Shown: positions 51,904 to 61,982, numbered from the stretch's first letter. The stretch is DNA of 64,000 nt from Salimicrobium album (GCF_900107115.1 NZ_FNOS01000006.1:62001-126000), one strand, 5' to 3'. Notes: generated by a model from the letters alone, not told the origin. Numbers and translations are program-made.

Positions 51904-53544
51904 TCAGCGTTTTTTATGTTTGAATTTATGTCTCGAGCTGAGTATAGAAATGATGAGAGAAGCTCCCAGTACAATAGAAAGAAAGAACAGTCCCCACAGA
52001 AACCATGAAAGCAGCTGGTACCCTTCATCCGGACGGAATACGGAAAGAAGCAGGGAAAGAGCAATAATGAATGAGGCGAGAAGCAGCGTGACTGCAATCC
52101 GGTTTACCATCATGTGGAAATGGGCGACTATATTCTCCCACCCCTTCGGTTCCACCCCGACGTTCATTCCTTTCCGCATCATCCGCTTGATCATGAGCGG
52201 TGTTTCCGTTCCGATGTCTTTCCAGAGTTTTGCATACCTCCACATATCCCGGCTTACATAATCCGGACGATACCTTTCTTTCATCCATCGCTTCCCCTGC
52301 TTTTCGATGGTGTTGTGCAGTTCGAATCCGGGATCGATTGCCCGGGCGGTACCCTCCGCCATGATGAGCGTCTTGAAAAGCAGAGCGGAGGTGGGTGGAA
52401 GTCTCAGGTGATAGCGGCGGAGAAGGGTGAAAATTTTGCCGAGCACCTCTCCGAGCGAAATATCTTCAAGTACGCGTCCGGAAGTCCGGTACAGCAATCG
52501 CTTAATGTCGGAGATGAGAGCATCTATGTCCGTGCCCTGGACGGGTTCGATTGTAATATCGAGAAGAGCGTCGGTGAGAAGTTCAGCATCGTTCGACGAG
52601 AAAGCAAGGGCGATATTCATCAGCTTCTGCCGGGTTTGCTGATCAATGGAACCTACCATGCCGAAATCAAGAACGATCAGTTCGTGGTTTTCGTTCAGAA
52701 GGAAATTTCCCTGATGGACATCCGCATGGAAAAATCCGTCCTCAAAAATCATTTTGAACAGCACCTCGGCGGAAAGTTCGGCGATTTCTTTTCTCGTTTT
52801 CTGAAACCCGGGATCCTCTTCATGTTTTTCACGGAACTCCCCGAACCGCAGACCCTCCATGTATTCCATCGTCAATACGCGGGAAGTGGTCCGTTCGGGG
52901 TCGGTGAACGGGATGATGACGTCCGGCCAGTCCTCGAAGTTACGGGAGATCTGACTGATATTTTCGGCTTCCCTCAGAAAATCGAGCTCTGCCCGCATCG
53001 TGCCTGCGAATTCGTAGTACAGATCCTCAATCTGTCTCGTTTCTTCGATTCCAGGAAAATGCACGAGCCGGTGGCTGAGCCTCGACAATATTTTGAGGTC
53101 CAGCTCCACCTGCTCGGTGATCCCCGGCCGCCTCACCTTCACGACTGTTTCCGTCCCTTCGATCGTTACGGCTTTGTGTACCTGACCTATAGAGGCGGAG
53201 GCCAGTGGTTTCTCTTCTATGTGTCTGAAATGCCGGGAAATCTCCTCCAGTTCTTCTTCAAGAACGCCCCGGACGCTGTCGAATGGCAGAGGAGAGACAC
53301 CGGTCTGAAGCTTTTCAAGTTCGGCAGTTATTTTTTCGGGTAACAGGTCGTGACGGGTGGAGAGAATCTGGCCGAATTTGATGAACGTCGTACCGAGCTC
53401 TTCAAAAGCCTGCCGCAGGTGGACGCCTGTCGTGGCCCGGTTTCTTGCTTTTCTGAGACCGGCTCCTTCAAGAACCTGGCTCAGTCCGTGCCTCGAAAAT
53501 ACTTTCAGAACTTCACGATACCGCCTGGATGCTGACAGTTTCAT
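51904..53544 (-). CDS. UbiB/ABC1 (AarF) family atypical kinase
   Basis: 546 aa. Family motifs: KxGQ-type helix (FIKFGQILSTRHDLLP), ATP site ASIGQVHKAV, catalytic FFHADVHQGNFLL and metal site VLDFGMVGSID, and two C-terminal membrane helices. UbiB-like proteins support quinone or lipid metabolism at the membrane. GGAAAGGAGG precedes the ATG. In bacilli the role is not settled. Confidence 0.88.
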   Translation of the reverse strand: MKLSASRRYREVLKVFSRHGLSQVLEGAGLRKARNRATTGVHLRQAFEELGTTFIKFGQILSTRHDLLPEKITAELEKLQTGVSPLPFDSVRGVLEEELEEISRHFRHIEEKPLASASIGQVHKAVTIEGTETVVKVRRPGITEQVELDLKILSRLSHRLVHFPGIEETRQIEDLYYEFAGTMRAELDFLREAENISQISRNFEDWPDVIIPFTDPERTTSRVLTMEYMEGLRFGEFREKHEEDPGFQKTRKEIAELSAEVLFKMIFEDGFFHADVHQGNFLLNENHELIVLDFGMVGSIDQQTRQKLMNIALAFSSNDAELLTDALLDITIEPVQGTDIDALISDIKRLLYRTSGRVLEDISLGEVLGKIFTLLRRYHLRLPPTSALLFKTLIMAEGTARAIDPGFELHNTIEKQGKRWMKERYRPDYVSRDMWRYAKLWKDIGTETPLMIKRMMRKGMNVGVEPKGWENIVAHFHMMVNRIAVTLLLASFIIALSLLLSVFRPDEGYQLLSWFLWGLFFLSIVLGASLIISILSSRHKFKHKKR

Positions 53545-53603
53545 AGGCGCCTCCTTTCCAATTTATCTTCAAAAGAAAAGAAAAAGTGCTTTTCCACGTT
53601 TTT

Positions 53604-54218
53604 TTATCGGAAAAAGAATCCGGGTTTGATGTTTTTCAGCAAAGGAGGAGCCAGTGCCAGCCCTCCTATGAAGCCGAATAAGTGGCCGAGAACGTTGATG
53701 TTCGGCTGCAAAAACGTCATAATTAGTCCGAGAACGATGATTACGCCGATTATCTGGGAACTGGCCTGATCCAGAAGGTCTTTCCGGGCAAACAGCATGT
53801 AAGCATAGATCCCGAACAGCCCGAAGATGGCTCCGGAGGCCCCGAGATGGGAATAAAACGCCCCGGGGTCTGCGGCATACGTTCCTATATTTCCGGCAAT
53901 ACCTGCCAGCAGGTAGGCGATGATGAATTTCACTTTTCCGAGCATACGCTCAAGCGCCGGCCCGAACAGTACGAGAGTGAAAGAGTTGAAAAGCGTATGG
54001 GAAAGTCCGGCGTGAAGGAAAATCGGAGTAAGAAGTCTCCAGTACTCCCCCTGACTGACCAGGAAGTTGTTTCCAACCCCGAGTTGCTTCCATTCTACCG
54101 CAAAAGGGAAAGAGAACACATCCATTATCAGCCACAGAAGGATGTGCAGGCCGGTGAGAAATGCGATAACCGGATAAAGCTTGAGGAAATCATTGAAACT
54201 TTCGGTACGTAAAAACAT
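53604..54218 (-). CDS. Rhomboid-family intramembrane serine protease
   Basis: 204 aa with six membrane helices. Catalytic Ser128 (GASGAIFG) and His179 (NVLGHLFGF) are present, and HAGLSHTLFNSF carries the family HxxxN motif. It cleaves membrane proteins. AAAGGAG precedes the ATG. It lies divergent from acpS, as B. subtilis ydcA does near the same locus. Confidence 0.88.
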   Translation of the reverse strand: MFLRTESFNDFLKLYPVIAFLTGLHILLWLIMDVFSFPFAVEWKQLGVGNNFLVSQGEYWRLLTPIFLHAGLSHTLFNSFTLVLFGPALERMLGKVKFIIAYLLAGIAGNIGTYAADPGAFYSHLGASGAIFGLFGIYAYMLFARKDLLDQASSQIIGVIIVLGLIMTFLQPNINVLGHLFGFIGGLALAPPLLKNIKPGFFFR

Positions 54219-54335
54219 GGGCGGTCTCCTTTGTGTACAACATGTACTTTTTAAGTGCTGCCTGCTTTAGGGGAAAGCACGTTTCCCTCATCCCGGACGA
54301 GGGGAAATTACTATAAGTAAAGGACAGGATGAACA

Positions 54336-54692
54336 ATGATTACAGGCATCGGAATAGACGTTGTGGAAATTGATCGTATTACAAAAAGTATAAAGCGAAA
54401 CCCCCGGATTATTCAACGAATATTGACTGACCAGGAGCAGAGGAGATACTACTCCCTCTCCGAAAAAAGGAAAAAGGAATTTATGGCGGGACGGTTCGCT
54501 GTCAAAGAAGCTGTCGGTAAAGCGCTCGGAACCGGGGTGGGACGTATAGGTTTCCGGCAGATTGAGACGGATGCGGACGGCTACGGTAAACCCGTTCTTA
54601 CCGTGAAAGGTCGGGAGGATGTAAAATTTTTCGTCTCCATTTCTCACAGTGAGCACTATGCAGTGGCGAACGTGGTAGTGGAGAGAATATAA
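54336..54692 (+). CDS. acpS: Holo-[acyl-carrier-protein] synthase
   Basis: 118 aa. The start ITGIGIDVVEIDRI with the Mg2+ Asp and FAVKEAVGKALGTG motif are diagnostic. It adds 4'-phosphopantetheine to ACP from CoA in fatty acid synthesis. AGGA lies before the ATG. A hairpin upstream (TTTCCCTC / GAGGGGAAA at about 54281-54307) is of unclear role. Confidence 0.95.
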   Translation: MITGIGIDVVEIDRITKSIKRNPRIIQRILTDQEQRRYYSLSEKRKKEFMAGRFAVKEAVGKALGTGVGRIGFRQIETDADGYGKPVLTVKGREDVKFFVSISHSEHYAVANVVVERI

Positions 54693-54736
54693 CTTTCGTT
54701 AGCTTGTCCGAATAAAACGATCCGGGAGGGATGAAT

Positions 54737-56242
54737 GTGCAGATAGTGCGTGCAGAGGAAATGTATGAGTGGGATAGACGGGCAATGGATGAGTACGGAA
54801 GGGAAGGCTATATTCTGATGGAAAATGCGGGGCGTGCCCTCGCCGGAAGAATCCGGGAGAAATTTCCGAAGGACGAGAAATTCCTCGTGCTGATCGGGGG
54901 AGGCAACAACGGAGGGGACGGCTACGTTATCGCCAGAATTCTGAAAGATCAGGGATTTGACGTTACAGCCGTCCAGGTAGTGCCTGATGAGAAGATCGAA
55001 GGAGACGCCCTTTATCACAAAAATGTGTATACGAAGAGCGGGTATGATCTTGCTGAACTCACGGAACAGGAATGGAACCGAGGCACAGTAGTTATTGATG
55101 CCATGCTCGGAATAGGGGTGAAAGGTCCTCTGCGGCCTCCTTTCGATGATCTCGTCCGCGACGTGAACCTGTACGGGATGCACAGGGTCAGTATAGATAT
55201 CCCATCCGGCTTGCCTGCGGATGAAGGGGAAGAGGAATTCGAAGCGGTGAAAGCGGACACGACGTTCATCGTCCAGGCACCGAAGCTTTCTCTTTTCACC
55301 GAACATACCTCGGGTTACTACGGGGAGGCGGAAGTGGTGGATATCGGTCTCCCGCCTCTGTCAGTCACGGACCCGGCACGGGAATGGCGGGCGGAAGAAG
55401 ATGTGAAAGAAGGCTACCCTCGACTCCCTGCCTCTGCCCATAAAGGTTCCCGGGGGAAAGGACTTTTGATCGGAGGAGCACAGATGATGCCTGGTGCCCT
55501 CGTAATGGCAGCGAAAGCTTCCATAAGATCCGGTGCCGGTCTGACGACGGCGGCGACTGTGCCTGGCAACATCCCGTCTGCGGCAGGTTCCCTCCCTGAA
55601 GTGATGTTTATGGGTACGGAAGAGGTAGATGGAGTTATATCCGGGATAGATACTGACTCGCTCACGGGGAAAGATGCAGTCGCTGCAGGTATCGGCATGG
55701 GACGAAAAGAACCGGGCCGTGCTGTTATGGAAACACTTCTTAAAGAGACGAAGGTGCCCCTTCTGATCGATGCGGACGGTCTGTACCACCTCCGCTTCCT
55801 GCTGGACGTGCTGAAAGAAAGGGAGGAAGTGACCGTAGTTACTCCGCATGTGAAAGAAATGGCCGACCTTACCGGTGAAAGTACGGGAGAAGTGAAACGG
55901 AATCCTTTTTCGATAAGCAGTAAATTCGCGCGTGACTACGGAGTGTATGTCGTTCTGAAAGGGCCGCATACGATCATAACGGCTCCGGATGGGCGGCAGA
56001 TTGTGGAATCCTCCGGAAATGAAGGTCTGGCAAAAGGAGGGAGTGGCGATGTGCTCACCGGTATCCTGCTGACGATGCTGATGCAGCATGAACATCCTCT
56101 GGAAGCTCTTGCGAACGGCTGTTTTCTCCATGGGAAATCGGCCGAACTGCTGACAGCGGGGGAGAGAACGGTGTATGATCTGCTCCCGACGGACGTTGTG
56201 GAAGGGTTGTCCTCCGTTTTTCGTACGTATATTAAGGAATAG
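54737..56242 (+). CDS. nnr: Bifunctional NAD(P)H-hydrate epimerase/dehydratase
   Basis: 501 aa fusion. The N-terminal half (YjeF_N epimerase, about residues 1-215) has GGGNNGGDGYVIAR; the C-terminal half (about 225-501) is the ADP-dependent dehydratase with GGAQMMPGALVMAAKASIRSG and AKGGSGDVLTGIL. It repairs damaged NADH and NADPH. GTG 54737 is chosen because GGAGG is seven bases before it; ATG 54731 would touch that site. Confidence 0.9.
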   Translation: MQIVRAEEMYEWDRRAMDEYGREGYILMENAGRALAGRIREKFPKDEKFLVLIGGGNNGGDGYVIARILKDQGFDVTAVQVVPDEKIEGDALYHKNVYTKSGYDLAELTEQEWNRGTVVIDAMLGIGVKGPLRPPFDDLVRDVNLYGMHRVSIDIPSGLPADEGEEEFEAVKADTTFIVQAPKLSLFTEHTSGYYGEAEVVDIGLPPLSVTDPAREWRAEEDVKEGYPRLPASAHKGSRGKGLLIGGAQMMPGALVMAAKASIRSGAGLTTAATVPGNIPSAAGSLPEVMFMGTEEVDGVISGIDTDSLTGKDAVAAGIGMGRKEPGRAVMETLLKETKVPLLIDADGLYHLRFLLDVLKEREEVTVVTPHVKEMADLTGESTGEVKRNPFSISSKFARDYGVYVVLKGPHTIITAPDGRQIVESSGNEGLAKGGSGDVLTGILLTMLMQHEHPLEALANGCFLHGKSAELLTAGERTVYDLLPTDVVEGLSSVFRTYIKE

Positions 56243-56323
56243 GGGAAAAGCGCTGATTTACCGGGTGAGACGGTAAAGGCGCATAAACGACGAAAGAAAC
56301 CAATAAAGTGGGAGATGGAAGAG

Positions 56324-57490
56324 ATGGAAGAGAAGTTTTACCGGGATTCTTTCGCGGAAGTCGATTTGGATGCCATACATTATAACGTCCGGCAAATGAG
56401 AGGGCGTCTACCTGAAAAGACGGGTGTTTATGCAGTTGTGAAAGCGAACGGATATGGGCACGGGGACATCCAGGTCGCCCGGACCGCTATCGAAGCGGGG
56501 GCTGAACGTCTTGCCGTGGCACTGCTGGATGAAGCGTTCCGGTTAAGAAAAGTCGGCATAACCGTGCCGATCCTGGTCATGGGGTATACGCGCCCGGAAG
56601 ATGCTTTGCTTGCTGCCAGGGAGAACATCACCGTGACCGTGTACCAGAAAGAGTGGATTGAACGGGTCAAAGACACGGGAGAGACTCCTTTGCACGTCCA
56701 TCTTAAACTCGATACGGGCATGGGAAGGATCGGAGTCCGGTCGGAGACGGAGATGGAGAGTGTGCTTTCCGCCCTTCGCAGTACAGAAAACGTGCAGCTT
56801 ACCGGCGTATTCACTCATTTTGCCACCGCGGATGAAGGAGATCTGTCTCATTACAGGGAACAGAATGAACGCCTTGCCCGTCTTCTTGAATATTTCGGTG
56901 AGTCCTGGAGCGGGGAAGTGGACGTACATACGGGGAACAGTGCAGCCGGCATGAGATTTCCTGGACATATGTTTCAATATGTGAGGTTCGGAATCGGCAT
57001 GTATGGTCTTTACCCCTCCGGAGAGGTGAAAGAGGAGAGGCCGATAGATCTGCAACCTGCCTTCTCCCTTCACAGTACACTCATCCACGTTAAAAAACTC
57101 GAGGAAGGGGAACCAATCAGTTACGGCGCCACCTACCGGACTGACCAGGGTGAGTGGATCGGAACGGTCCCCTTTGGGTATGCGGACGGCTGGATCCGCA
57201 AACTGCAGGGGATGGAAGTGCTCGTGAACGGAAAGAGATGCGAAATCGTGGGACGTATCTGTATGGATCAGTTCATGGTGCGTCTGGATGAATATTATCC
57301 GACGGGAACGGAAGTGGTCCTCATCGGCAGGCAGGAAGATGAGGAAATAGAGATGGACGAGGTCGCCGATTATGTGGACACGATCAATTACGAAATTCCG
57401 TGCCTCATCACCGGTCGCGTTCCGAGGATTTTCAAAAGAAATAATGAGGTGATTTCCACGTCTCACAGACTCCAGCATCCTCTCGTCTGA
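56324..57490 (+). CDS. alr: Alanine racemase
   Basis: 388 aa. PLP lysine Lys40 (YAVVKANGYGHG) and the catalytic Tyr in SYGATYRTDQGEW are present, with the barrel motif RFGIGMYGLYP. It makes D-alanine for the cell wall. ATG 56324 is preferred over ATG 56315 because GGAG lies nine bases before it. Next gene is the NdoAI antitoxin, as in B. subtilis. Confidence 0.95.
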   Translation: MEEKFYRDSFAEVDLDAIHYNVRQMRGRLPEKTGVYAVVKANGYGHGDIQVARTAIEAGAERLAVALLDEAFRLRKVGITVPILVMGYTRPEDALLAARENITVTVYQKEWIERVKDTGETPLHVHLKLDTGMGRIGVRSETEMESVLSALRSTENVQLTGVFTHFATADEGDLSHYREQNERLARLLEYFGESWSGEVDVHTGNSAAGMRFPGHMFQYVRFGIGMYGLYPSGEVKEERPIDLQPAFSLHSTLIHVKKLEEGEPISYGATYRTDQGEWIGTVPFGYADGWIRKLQGMEVLVNGKRCEIVGRICMDQFMVRLDEYYPTGTEVVLIGRQEDEEIEMDEVADYVDTINYEIPCLITGRVPRIFKRNNEVISTSHRLQHPLV

Positions 57491-57505
57491 TCTTCAAATA
57501 GCTCT

Positions 57506-57534
57506 TTGCATTCACCCCTCTGCAATGGTACTAT
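57506..57534 (+). promoter_or_regulatory. Promoter of ndoAI-ndoA
   Basis: TTGCAT (57506-57511), 17 bases, TACTAT (57529-57534). Confidence 0.65.
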
Positions 57535-57586
57535 TATAATTAGCAGATGACTGGATTTTTTAGAGAGAATCGTGGAGGTGTATCGT

Positions 57587-57862
57587 TTGTCAGAGAGCAT
57601 GGAGGAAATTGTTCTTAGAGTTCCGGAGACCCTTCTGAACGAAGTGGACAGTTACACAATAGAAGAAGAGTGCGATCGAAATGATTTTCTTTGTCAGGCA
57701 ATAAGGATGTATTTGCGTGAGAAAAAAGAACGGCAGATTCGGGAATCTATGTGTCAGGGGTATATGGAAATGGCTAAAATCAATCTAACTATCGCTTCAG
57801 AAGCTTTCCAGGCTGAAGAGGAGGCGGAGCACACCCTCGAGCAATTAGTGAGCGGGGTGTGA
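57587..57862 (+). CDS. ndoAI: Antitoxin EndoAI (ribbon-helix-helix)
   Basis: 91 aa from TTG 57587 (GGAGGTG six bases upstream); the GTG at 57572 is inside that site's region and less likely. N-terminal ribbon-helix-helix ([19 protein letters not shown]) and the C-terminal toxin-binding part ([17 protein letters not shown]) align well with B. subtilis EndoAI as I recall it. It binds and neutralises EndoA and represses the operon. Confidence 0.92.
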   Translation: MSESMEEIVLRVPETLLNEVDSYTIEEECDRNDFLCQAIRMYLREKKERQIRESMCQGYMEMAKINLTIASEAFQAEEEAEHTLEQLVSGV

Positions 57863-57867
57863 ATCCT

Positions 57868-58218
57868 TTGATGGTCAAACGAGGAGACGTTTATTTCGCT
57901 GATTTGTCACCGGTAGTAGGTTCTGAACAAGGGGGAGTTCGCCCCGTGCTTGTCCTGCAGAACGACATCGGGAACCGTTTCAGCCCCACTGTAATCGTAG
58001 CGGCGATTACAGCGCAAATACAAAAAGCTAAACTGCCTACTCACGTAGAGATCAATGCAGAAAAGTATCAATTTGAACGGAATTCTGTTATATTACTGGA
58101 ACAAATCAGAACGATCGATAAACAGCGTTTGACAGACAAGATTACACATCTGGATGAATCGATGATGCTTCGTGTGAACAAAGCCTTACAGATCAGTTTG
58201 GGGCTTATCGATTTTTAG
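57868..58218 (+). CDS. ndoA: mRNA interferase toxin EndoA (MazF family)
   Basis: 116 aa, nearly the B. subtilis EndoA sequence: [37 protein letters not shown] and [17 protein letters not shown]. The catalytic Arg and Thr of MazF-type RNases are retained. It cuts single-stranded RNA at UACAU-type sites in B. subtilis. TTG 57868 (GGGGTG eight bases upstream) matches the known length; ATG 57871 is possible. It follows ndoAI by five bases. Confidence 0.95.
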   Translation: MMVKRGDVYFADLSPVVGSEQGGVRPVLVLQNDIGNRFSPTVIVAAITAQIQKAKLPTHVEINAEKYQFERNSVILLEQIRTIDKQRLTDKITHLDESMMLRVNKALQISLGLIDF

Positions 58219-58245
58219 GAGACTGCTTGCTGGCAGTCTCCTTGT
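58218..58245 (+). terminator. Terminator of ndoAI-ndoA
   Basis: GGAGACTGC / GCAGTCTCC stem followed by TTGTTT; overlaps the ndoA stop codon. Weak T run, so partial read-through into rsbR is possible. Confidence 0.7.
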
Positions 58246-58404
58246 TTATTAAGGAAATTTTTAACACAATATTCAAAATAATACATTTCGGGCATCAATA
58301 ATACTTAATGTATTCCGTTTAGTACACCTGACAAAGTATTTTTGTTAAAATAAAGGCAGTAATAAATTCAAACGAAGCTTTCCATAGCGTGGAGGTAATG
58401 ATAG

Positions 58405-59319
58405 ATGGAGAAGATTTTAAAAGACGTAGTATTGGATAACAGTGATGAAATAGTACGGATGTGGATTGAACAGGTAAAGAAGAATCAGGGCGGTGCCTTT
58501 TACCAGTCGCTTTCCGATGAAGCACTCGAAAATACGAACCGGGAGTTTGCGAACGCGATTTTCGAAGGCATCCAAAAAGGAAAGATAGCTAAAACACCGC
58601 TCGATGAGTTTGCGGAGAAACTGATTAACCTCGGCTGGCCGCTTACGTATCTAACAGACGGGATGCAGGTCTTCCGCAGGAGCGTTGTTAAGTTCATTAT
58701 CCACAAATGGGAGGATCTTGATTTCTCGGAAGCCGACAACTACTTCGAGCTGGGCGACGACTACTTCCCATGGGTGCTTGAGAAAGTGGATGAATGGGTG
58801 GACCCGCTGGTGAATGAACTGGTGTCCGAATACTCGGGCAGCTGGGAGAACATCGTCTCCCTTCAACGGATGGCTCTCCAGGAACTCTCTGCTCCGCTTA
58901 TCCCGGTAATGGACAACATTACGATCATGCCTCTGATCGGTACTATAGATACCGAGAGGGCGAAAATGGTTATGGAAAGCCTGCTTGACGGAGTGATTAA
59001 ACACAACGCCGAAGTCGTACTGATTGATATTACGGGTGTGCCGGTGGTCGACACGATGGTGGCTCACCATATCATTCAGGCGGCAGAAGCAGTGCGTTTG
59101 ATCGGCTCCCGCTGTATTCTTGTCGGAATCCGTCCGGAGATTGCCCAGACGATCGTTAACCTGGGCATCGACTTAGGGAAATTCCCGACGAAGAGTTCCT
59201 TGAGGAAAGGCTTCCAGACGGCGCTTGAGCTTACAAACAGGGAAATAGTCGAAGATACGAACCGTGAAGAAGAAATAGAAAATCTTATAGAGTCCCTGGA
59301 TAGGAGTGAAGAAGAATGA
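58405..59319 (+). CDS. rsbR: RsbR stressosome scaffold protein
   Basis: 304 aa. N-terminal non-haem globin-like sensor domain (about 1-150) and C-terminal STAS domain. The two phosphorylated threonines are conserved at Thr183 (GTIDTERAK) and Thr217 (VVDTMVAHH), 34 residues apart as in B. subtilis. With RsbS it forms the stressosome, which holds RsbT. GGAGG precedes the ATG. Confidence 0.95.
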   Translation: MEKILKDVVLDNSDEIVRMWIEQVKKNQGGAFYQSLSDEALENTNREFANAIFEGIQKGKIAKTPLDEFAEKLINLGWPLTYLTDGMQVFRRSVVKFIIHKWEDLDFSEADNYFELGDDYFPWVLEKVDEWVDPLVNELVSEYSGSWENIVSLQRMALQELSAPLIPVMDNITIMPLIGTIDTERAKMVMESLLDGVIKHNAEVVLIDITGVPVVDTMVAHHIIQAAEAVRLIGSRCILVGIRPEIAQTIVNLGIDLGKFPTKSSLRKGFQTALELTNREIVEDTNREEEIENLIESLDRSEEE

Positions 59320-59672
59320 GAATTCCAATTCTGAAACTGCACAATTACCTGCTGATATCCATACAGACAGAACTCGATGACAAAACGGCTATCCAGTTCC
59401 AGGAAGACCTGCTTGAAAAGATTCATTCAAGTGGAGCCACGGGGGTAGTCATTGATCTGACTTCTGTCGATATCGTCGACTCCTTCATCGCCAAAGTGCT
59501 CGGCGATGTCGTAACGATGTCCGACCTCATGGGGGCAAAAGTCGTACTCACCGGTATACAACCAGCTGTCGCAGTGACCCTGATCGATCTTGGCATTCAT
59601 CTGCAAGACGTACCGACTGCGCTGGATCTTGAACAAGGGTTGATAAAGTTGCGTCAAGAATTGGAGGAGTAA
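59316..59672 (+). CDS. rsbS: RsbS stressosome STAS protein
   Basis: 118 aa single STAS domain; the phosphorylated serine is Ser56 ([14 protein letters not shown]). It traps RsbT until phosphorylated. Overlaps the rsbR stop by four bases (ATGA), so the two are coupled. Confidence 0.95.
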   Translation: MRIPILKLHNYLLISIQTELDDKTAIQFQEDLLEKIHSSGATGVVIDLTSVDIVDSFIAKVLGDVVTMSDLMGAKVVLTGIQPAVAVTLIDLGIHLQDVPTALDLEQGLIKLRQELEE

Positions 59673-59675
59673 GGT

Positions 59676-60077
59676 ATGAGCGATCAGTCCTGTGTATATA
59701 TAAAAAAGGAATGGGATATCGTGGCGGCAAGACAGATGGGCCGGGATATCGCTACACAAGTAGGTTTCAAAACGGTGGATCAGGCCAGAATCGCAACAGC
59801 CATCTCAGAGCTTGCCCGTAACATATACCTGTATGCCGGCGCCGGTAAGATTTGTTTTGAAGCTATTGAAACCGTTCAAAAGAAAGGGATAACTATAAAA
59901 GCTACCGATGAAGGGCCCGGAATCAGTGATCTGGCCCAGGTGATGGAAGATGGGTACTCCACCTCCGGAGGTCTTGGTGCAGGTCTGCCCGGGGTGAAGA
60001 GGCTGATGGATGAATTCGATATCATTTCGAAGTCCGGCGAAGGAACCACAATCGAGTCTACGAAATGGCTCCGATAA
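59676..60077 (+). CDS. rsbT: RsbT serine kinase/RsbU activator
   Basis: 133 aa GHKL-type kinase: ISELARNIYLYAGAG (N box) and DEGPGISD plus GLGAGLPGVKRLMDEF. Under stress it phosphorylates RsbR and RsbS, leaves the stressosome and switches on RsbU. Three bases after rsbS. Confidence 0.95.
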   Translation: MSDQSCVYIKKEWDIVAARQMGRDIATQVGFKTVDQARIATAISELARNIYLYAGAGKICFEAIETVQKKGITIKATDEGPGISDLAQVMEDGYSTSGGLGAGLPGVKRLMDEFDIISKSGEGTTIESTKWLR

Positions 60078-60093
60078 CAAGGGAGGGTGAACA

Positions 60094-61104
60094 ATGAACA
60101 CGTTAAAGCTGGACCTCGAGAACTACCGGGATCTGCTCGATGAGTACATCCGTACGAAAGATGAGCGTGCTCTTTATCAGGCGGAGCAGTTCAGTAAGCA
60201 GTCGATGCAGCAGAACATTTCTCCGGAAGAGATAATAAACGTGCATCTGCGTTCGTTGCAGGAACTATACCCTGAACTGCCTGATTATATTCTTGATTCC
60301 TTCGATTTTTTAATGGAAACGATGATGTCCTATGGTCTGGCTTATCAGGAATTTCAGGCTCTGCGTGAAAAACAGCTGGAGCTCAAGTCTGAAATAGCCG
60401 TCGCTGCCAATATGCAGAAAACCTTATTATCTACTGTGAAACCCGAAATGGAAGGGGTGGACATCGGAGCGTTAAGTGTCCCCGCCAGACAGATGAACGG
60501 AGATTACCACCATTTCGTTGTGGATGATGAAGGTTCGCTGGGTGTTGCAGTAGCCGACGTAATAGGAAAAGGGGTACCTGCGGCTTTATGCATGTCCATG
60601 ATCAAATACGCGATGGACAGCTTTCCGGAGTTGCGTATGGATCCGAAGTATATACTCGGCAGCCTGAACAGGGTCGTTGAAAGAAACGTGGATTCCAATA
60701 TGTTCATTACGATGATGTACTGTATGTATAACACGGAATCCAGCACCCTCACGTACGCCTCCGCAGGGCACGAACCGGGTTTTTATTACCATAAAGAAAA
60801 AGACGAATTCGAGGAGATCTCCGCTCCCGGACTTGTGCTGGGTGTATCGGCTGATGCCATGTATGAACAATACGAAAGAAAGATGGACAAAGGCGATATG
60901 CTTGTGTTGTTGACGGACGGGGTCACGGAATGCCGCAAGGGGGATGACTTCATTGAACAGGAAGAAATCCTTGAAGTCATCCGTGAGTATAAACACCTTT
61001 CGTCTCAGGAAATTGTAGAAAGTGTTTATAAATATTTCGAGCGGCTGCAGGATTTTCAACTGCGGGACGATTTCACACTGATTGTCCTGAAAAGGGATGT
61101 TTAG
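60094..61104 (+). CDS. rsbU: RsbU PP2C-type phosphatase
   Basis: 336 aa. N-terminal RsbT-binding helical domain (about 1-85) and C-terminal SpoIIE/PP2C phosphatase (VADVIGKGVPAALCMSMIKY, LTDGVTECR, DDFTLIVLKR). It dephosphorylates RsbV. GGGAGGG precedes the ATG. A sigma-B-like promoter overlaps its stop codon. Confidence 0.95.
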   Translation: MNTLKLDLENYRDLLDEYIRTKDERALYQAEQFSKQSMQQNISPEEIINVHLRSLQELYPELPDYILDSFDFLMETMMSYGLAYQEFQALREKQLELKSEIAVAANMQKTLLSTVKPEMEGVDIGALSVPARQMNGDYHHFVVDDEGSLGVAVADVIGKGVPAALCMSMIKYAMDSFPELRMDPKYILGSLNRVVERNVDSNMFITMMYCMYNTESSTLTYASAGHEPGFYYHKEKDEFEEISAPGLVLGVSADAMYEQYERKMDKGDMLVLLTDGVTECRKGDDFIEQEEILEVIREYKHLSSQEIVESVYKYFERLQDFQLRDDFTLIVLKRDV

Positions 61105-61124
61105 CCGGTCGTGAGTGTGGGAAT
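61099..61124 (+). promoter_or_regulatory. Internal sigma-B promoter upstream of rsbV
   Basis: GTTTAG, 14 bases, GGGAAT: five and five matches of six to the sigma-B consensus, overlapping the rsbU stop codon. B. subtilis has its autoregulatory sigma-B promoter in the same place. Confidence 0.7.
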
Positions 61125-61170
61125 GAAGATGATTAGTTACTTTGAGGAAATACAGGGAGGAGTGTCTTAA

Positions 61171-61503
61171 GTGAATTTGAGCATAGATGTTACAAAGCCC
61201 GAAGAGAAGCATTCGGTTATGACTCTGGACGGGGAAGTGGACGCCTTTACGGCTCCGAAACTGAAACAGGAGCTGCTTCCGCTGACGGAAACGGAAGGTG
61301 CCCTGGTAGAGGTGGATCTTGGTGCGGTCAACTATATGGATTCTACCGGCCTCGGCATTTTCATCAGCGCCCTTAAGTCCACGAAAGAACACGGGTCCGA
61401 TATGAAACTGGTTCATATGCACGAACGGGTTTATCGGCTGTTCAAGATAACCGGTCTTACGGAAATAATGGATATCAACACATCAGTCAGAGGTGGAATG
61501 TAA
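61171..61503 (+). CDS. rsbV: RsbV anti-anti-sigma factor
   Basis: 110 aa STAS protein; phosphorylated serine Ser58 (NYMDSTGLGIF). When dephosphorylated it binds RsbW and frees sigma-B. GTG 61171 has AGGAGG upstream. Confidence 0.95.
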   Translation: MNLSIDVTKPEEKHSVMTLDGEVDAFTAPKLKQELLPLTETEGALVEVDLGAVNYMDSTGLGIFISALKSTKEHGSDMKLVHMHERVYRLFKITGLTEIMDINTSVRGGM

Positions 61504-61982
61504 TGGTTAATGCTTTTGATTTCATTGAAGTGAAAGTTCCTGCAAAACCGGAATACATCGGAGTAGTCCGTCTTAGTATCTCCGGTATTGCAAGCCGCAT
61601 GGGATTCAATTACGAAGATATCGAAGATCTGAAAGTCGCAGTATCAGAAGCGATCACAAACGGTGTGGAACATGCGTATAAAAGTGATGAAGATGGTGAG
61701 TTGACTATAGGTTGCGGGGTTTATGAAGATCGTCTGGAAATCATGGTGGCCGACCATGGAGGAAGCTTTAATCTGGAAGCCGTCAAAGAAGAAATAGGAC
61801 CATACCAGCAGGAAGATAACGTGGAAGAACTCCGCGAAGGCGGATTCGGTCTGTTTCTTATTGATGCCTTGATGGATAAAGTGGAAATCAAGAGTGAGCA
61901 TGGAGTGATCGTACTTATGACGAAGTATCTCCATGAAAACGAGGTGGGCCGTGATGGCGACCAAGTCTCAACATCACAATGA
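61503..61982 (+). CDS. rsbW: RsbW anti-sigma factor and kinase
   Basis: 159 aa GHKL kinase: VSEAITNGVEHAYKS (N box) and GGFGLFLIDALMDKVE. It holds sigma-B inactive and phosphorylates RsbV. It starts on the last base of the rsbV stop codon and overlaps sigB by 29 bases. Confidence 0.95.
   Translation: MVNAFDFIEVKVPAKPEYIGVVRLSISGIASRMGFNYEDIEDLKVAVSEAITNGVEHAYKSDEDGELTIGCGVYEDRLEIMVADHGGSFNLEAVKEEIGPYQQEDNVEELREGGFGLFLIDALMDKVEIKSEHGVIVLMTKYLHENEVGRDGDQVSTSQ

Noticed and set aside
52114-53343. 409-codon open frame opposite the UbiB-family gene
   Set aside because: Long only because of the codon pattern of the real gene on the other strand, which has all kinase motifs.
54281-54307. Terminator or operator before acpS
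   Set aside because: TTTCCCTC/GAGGGGAAA is imperfect and has no T run; no clear role, so it is only mentioned with the gene.
60586-61422. 278-codon open frame opposite rsbU/rsbV
   Set aside because: The plus strand carries undisputed rsbU and rsbV with conserved motifs and spacing.
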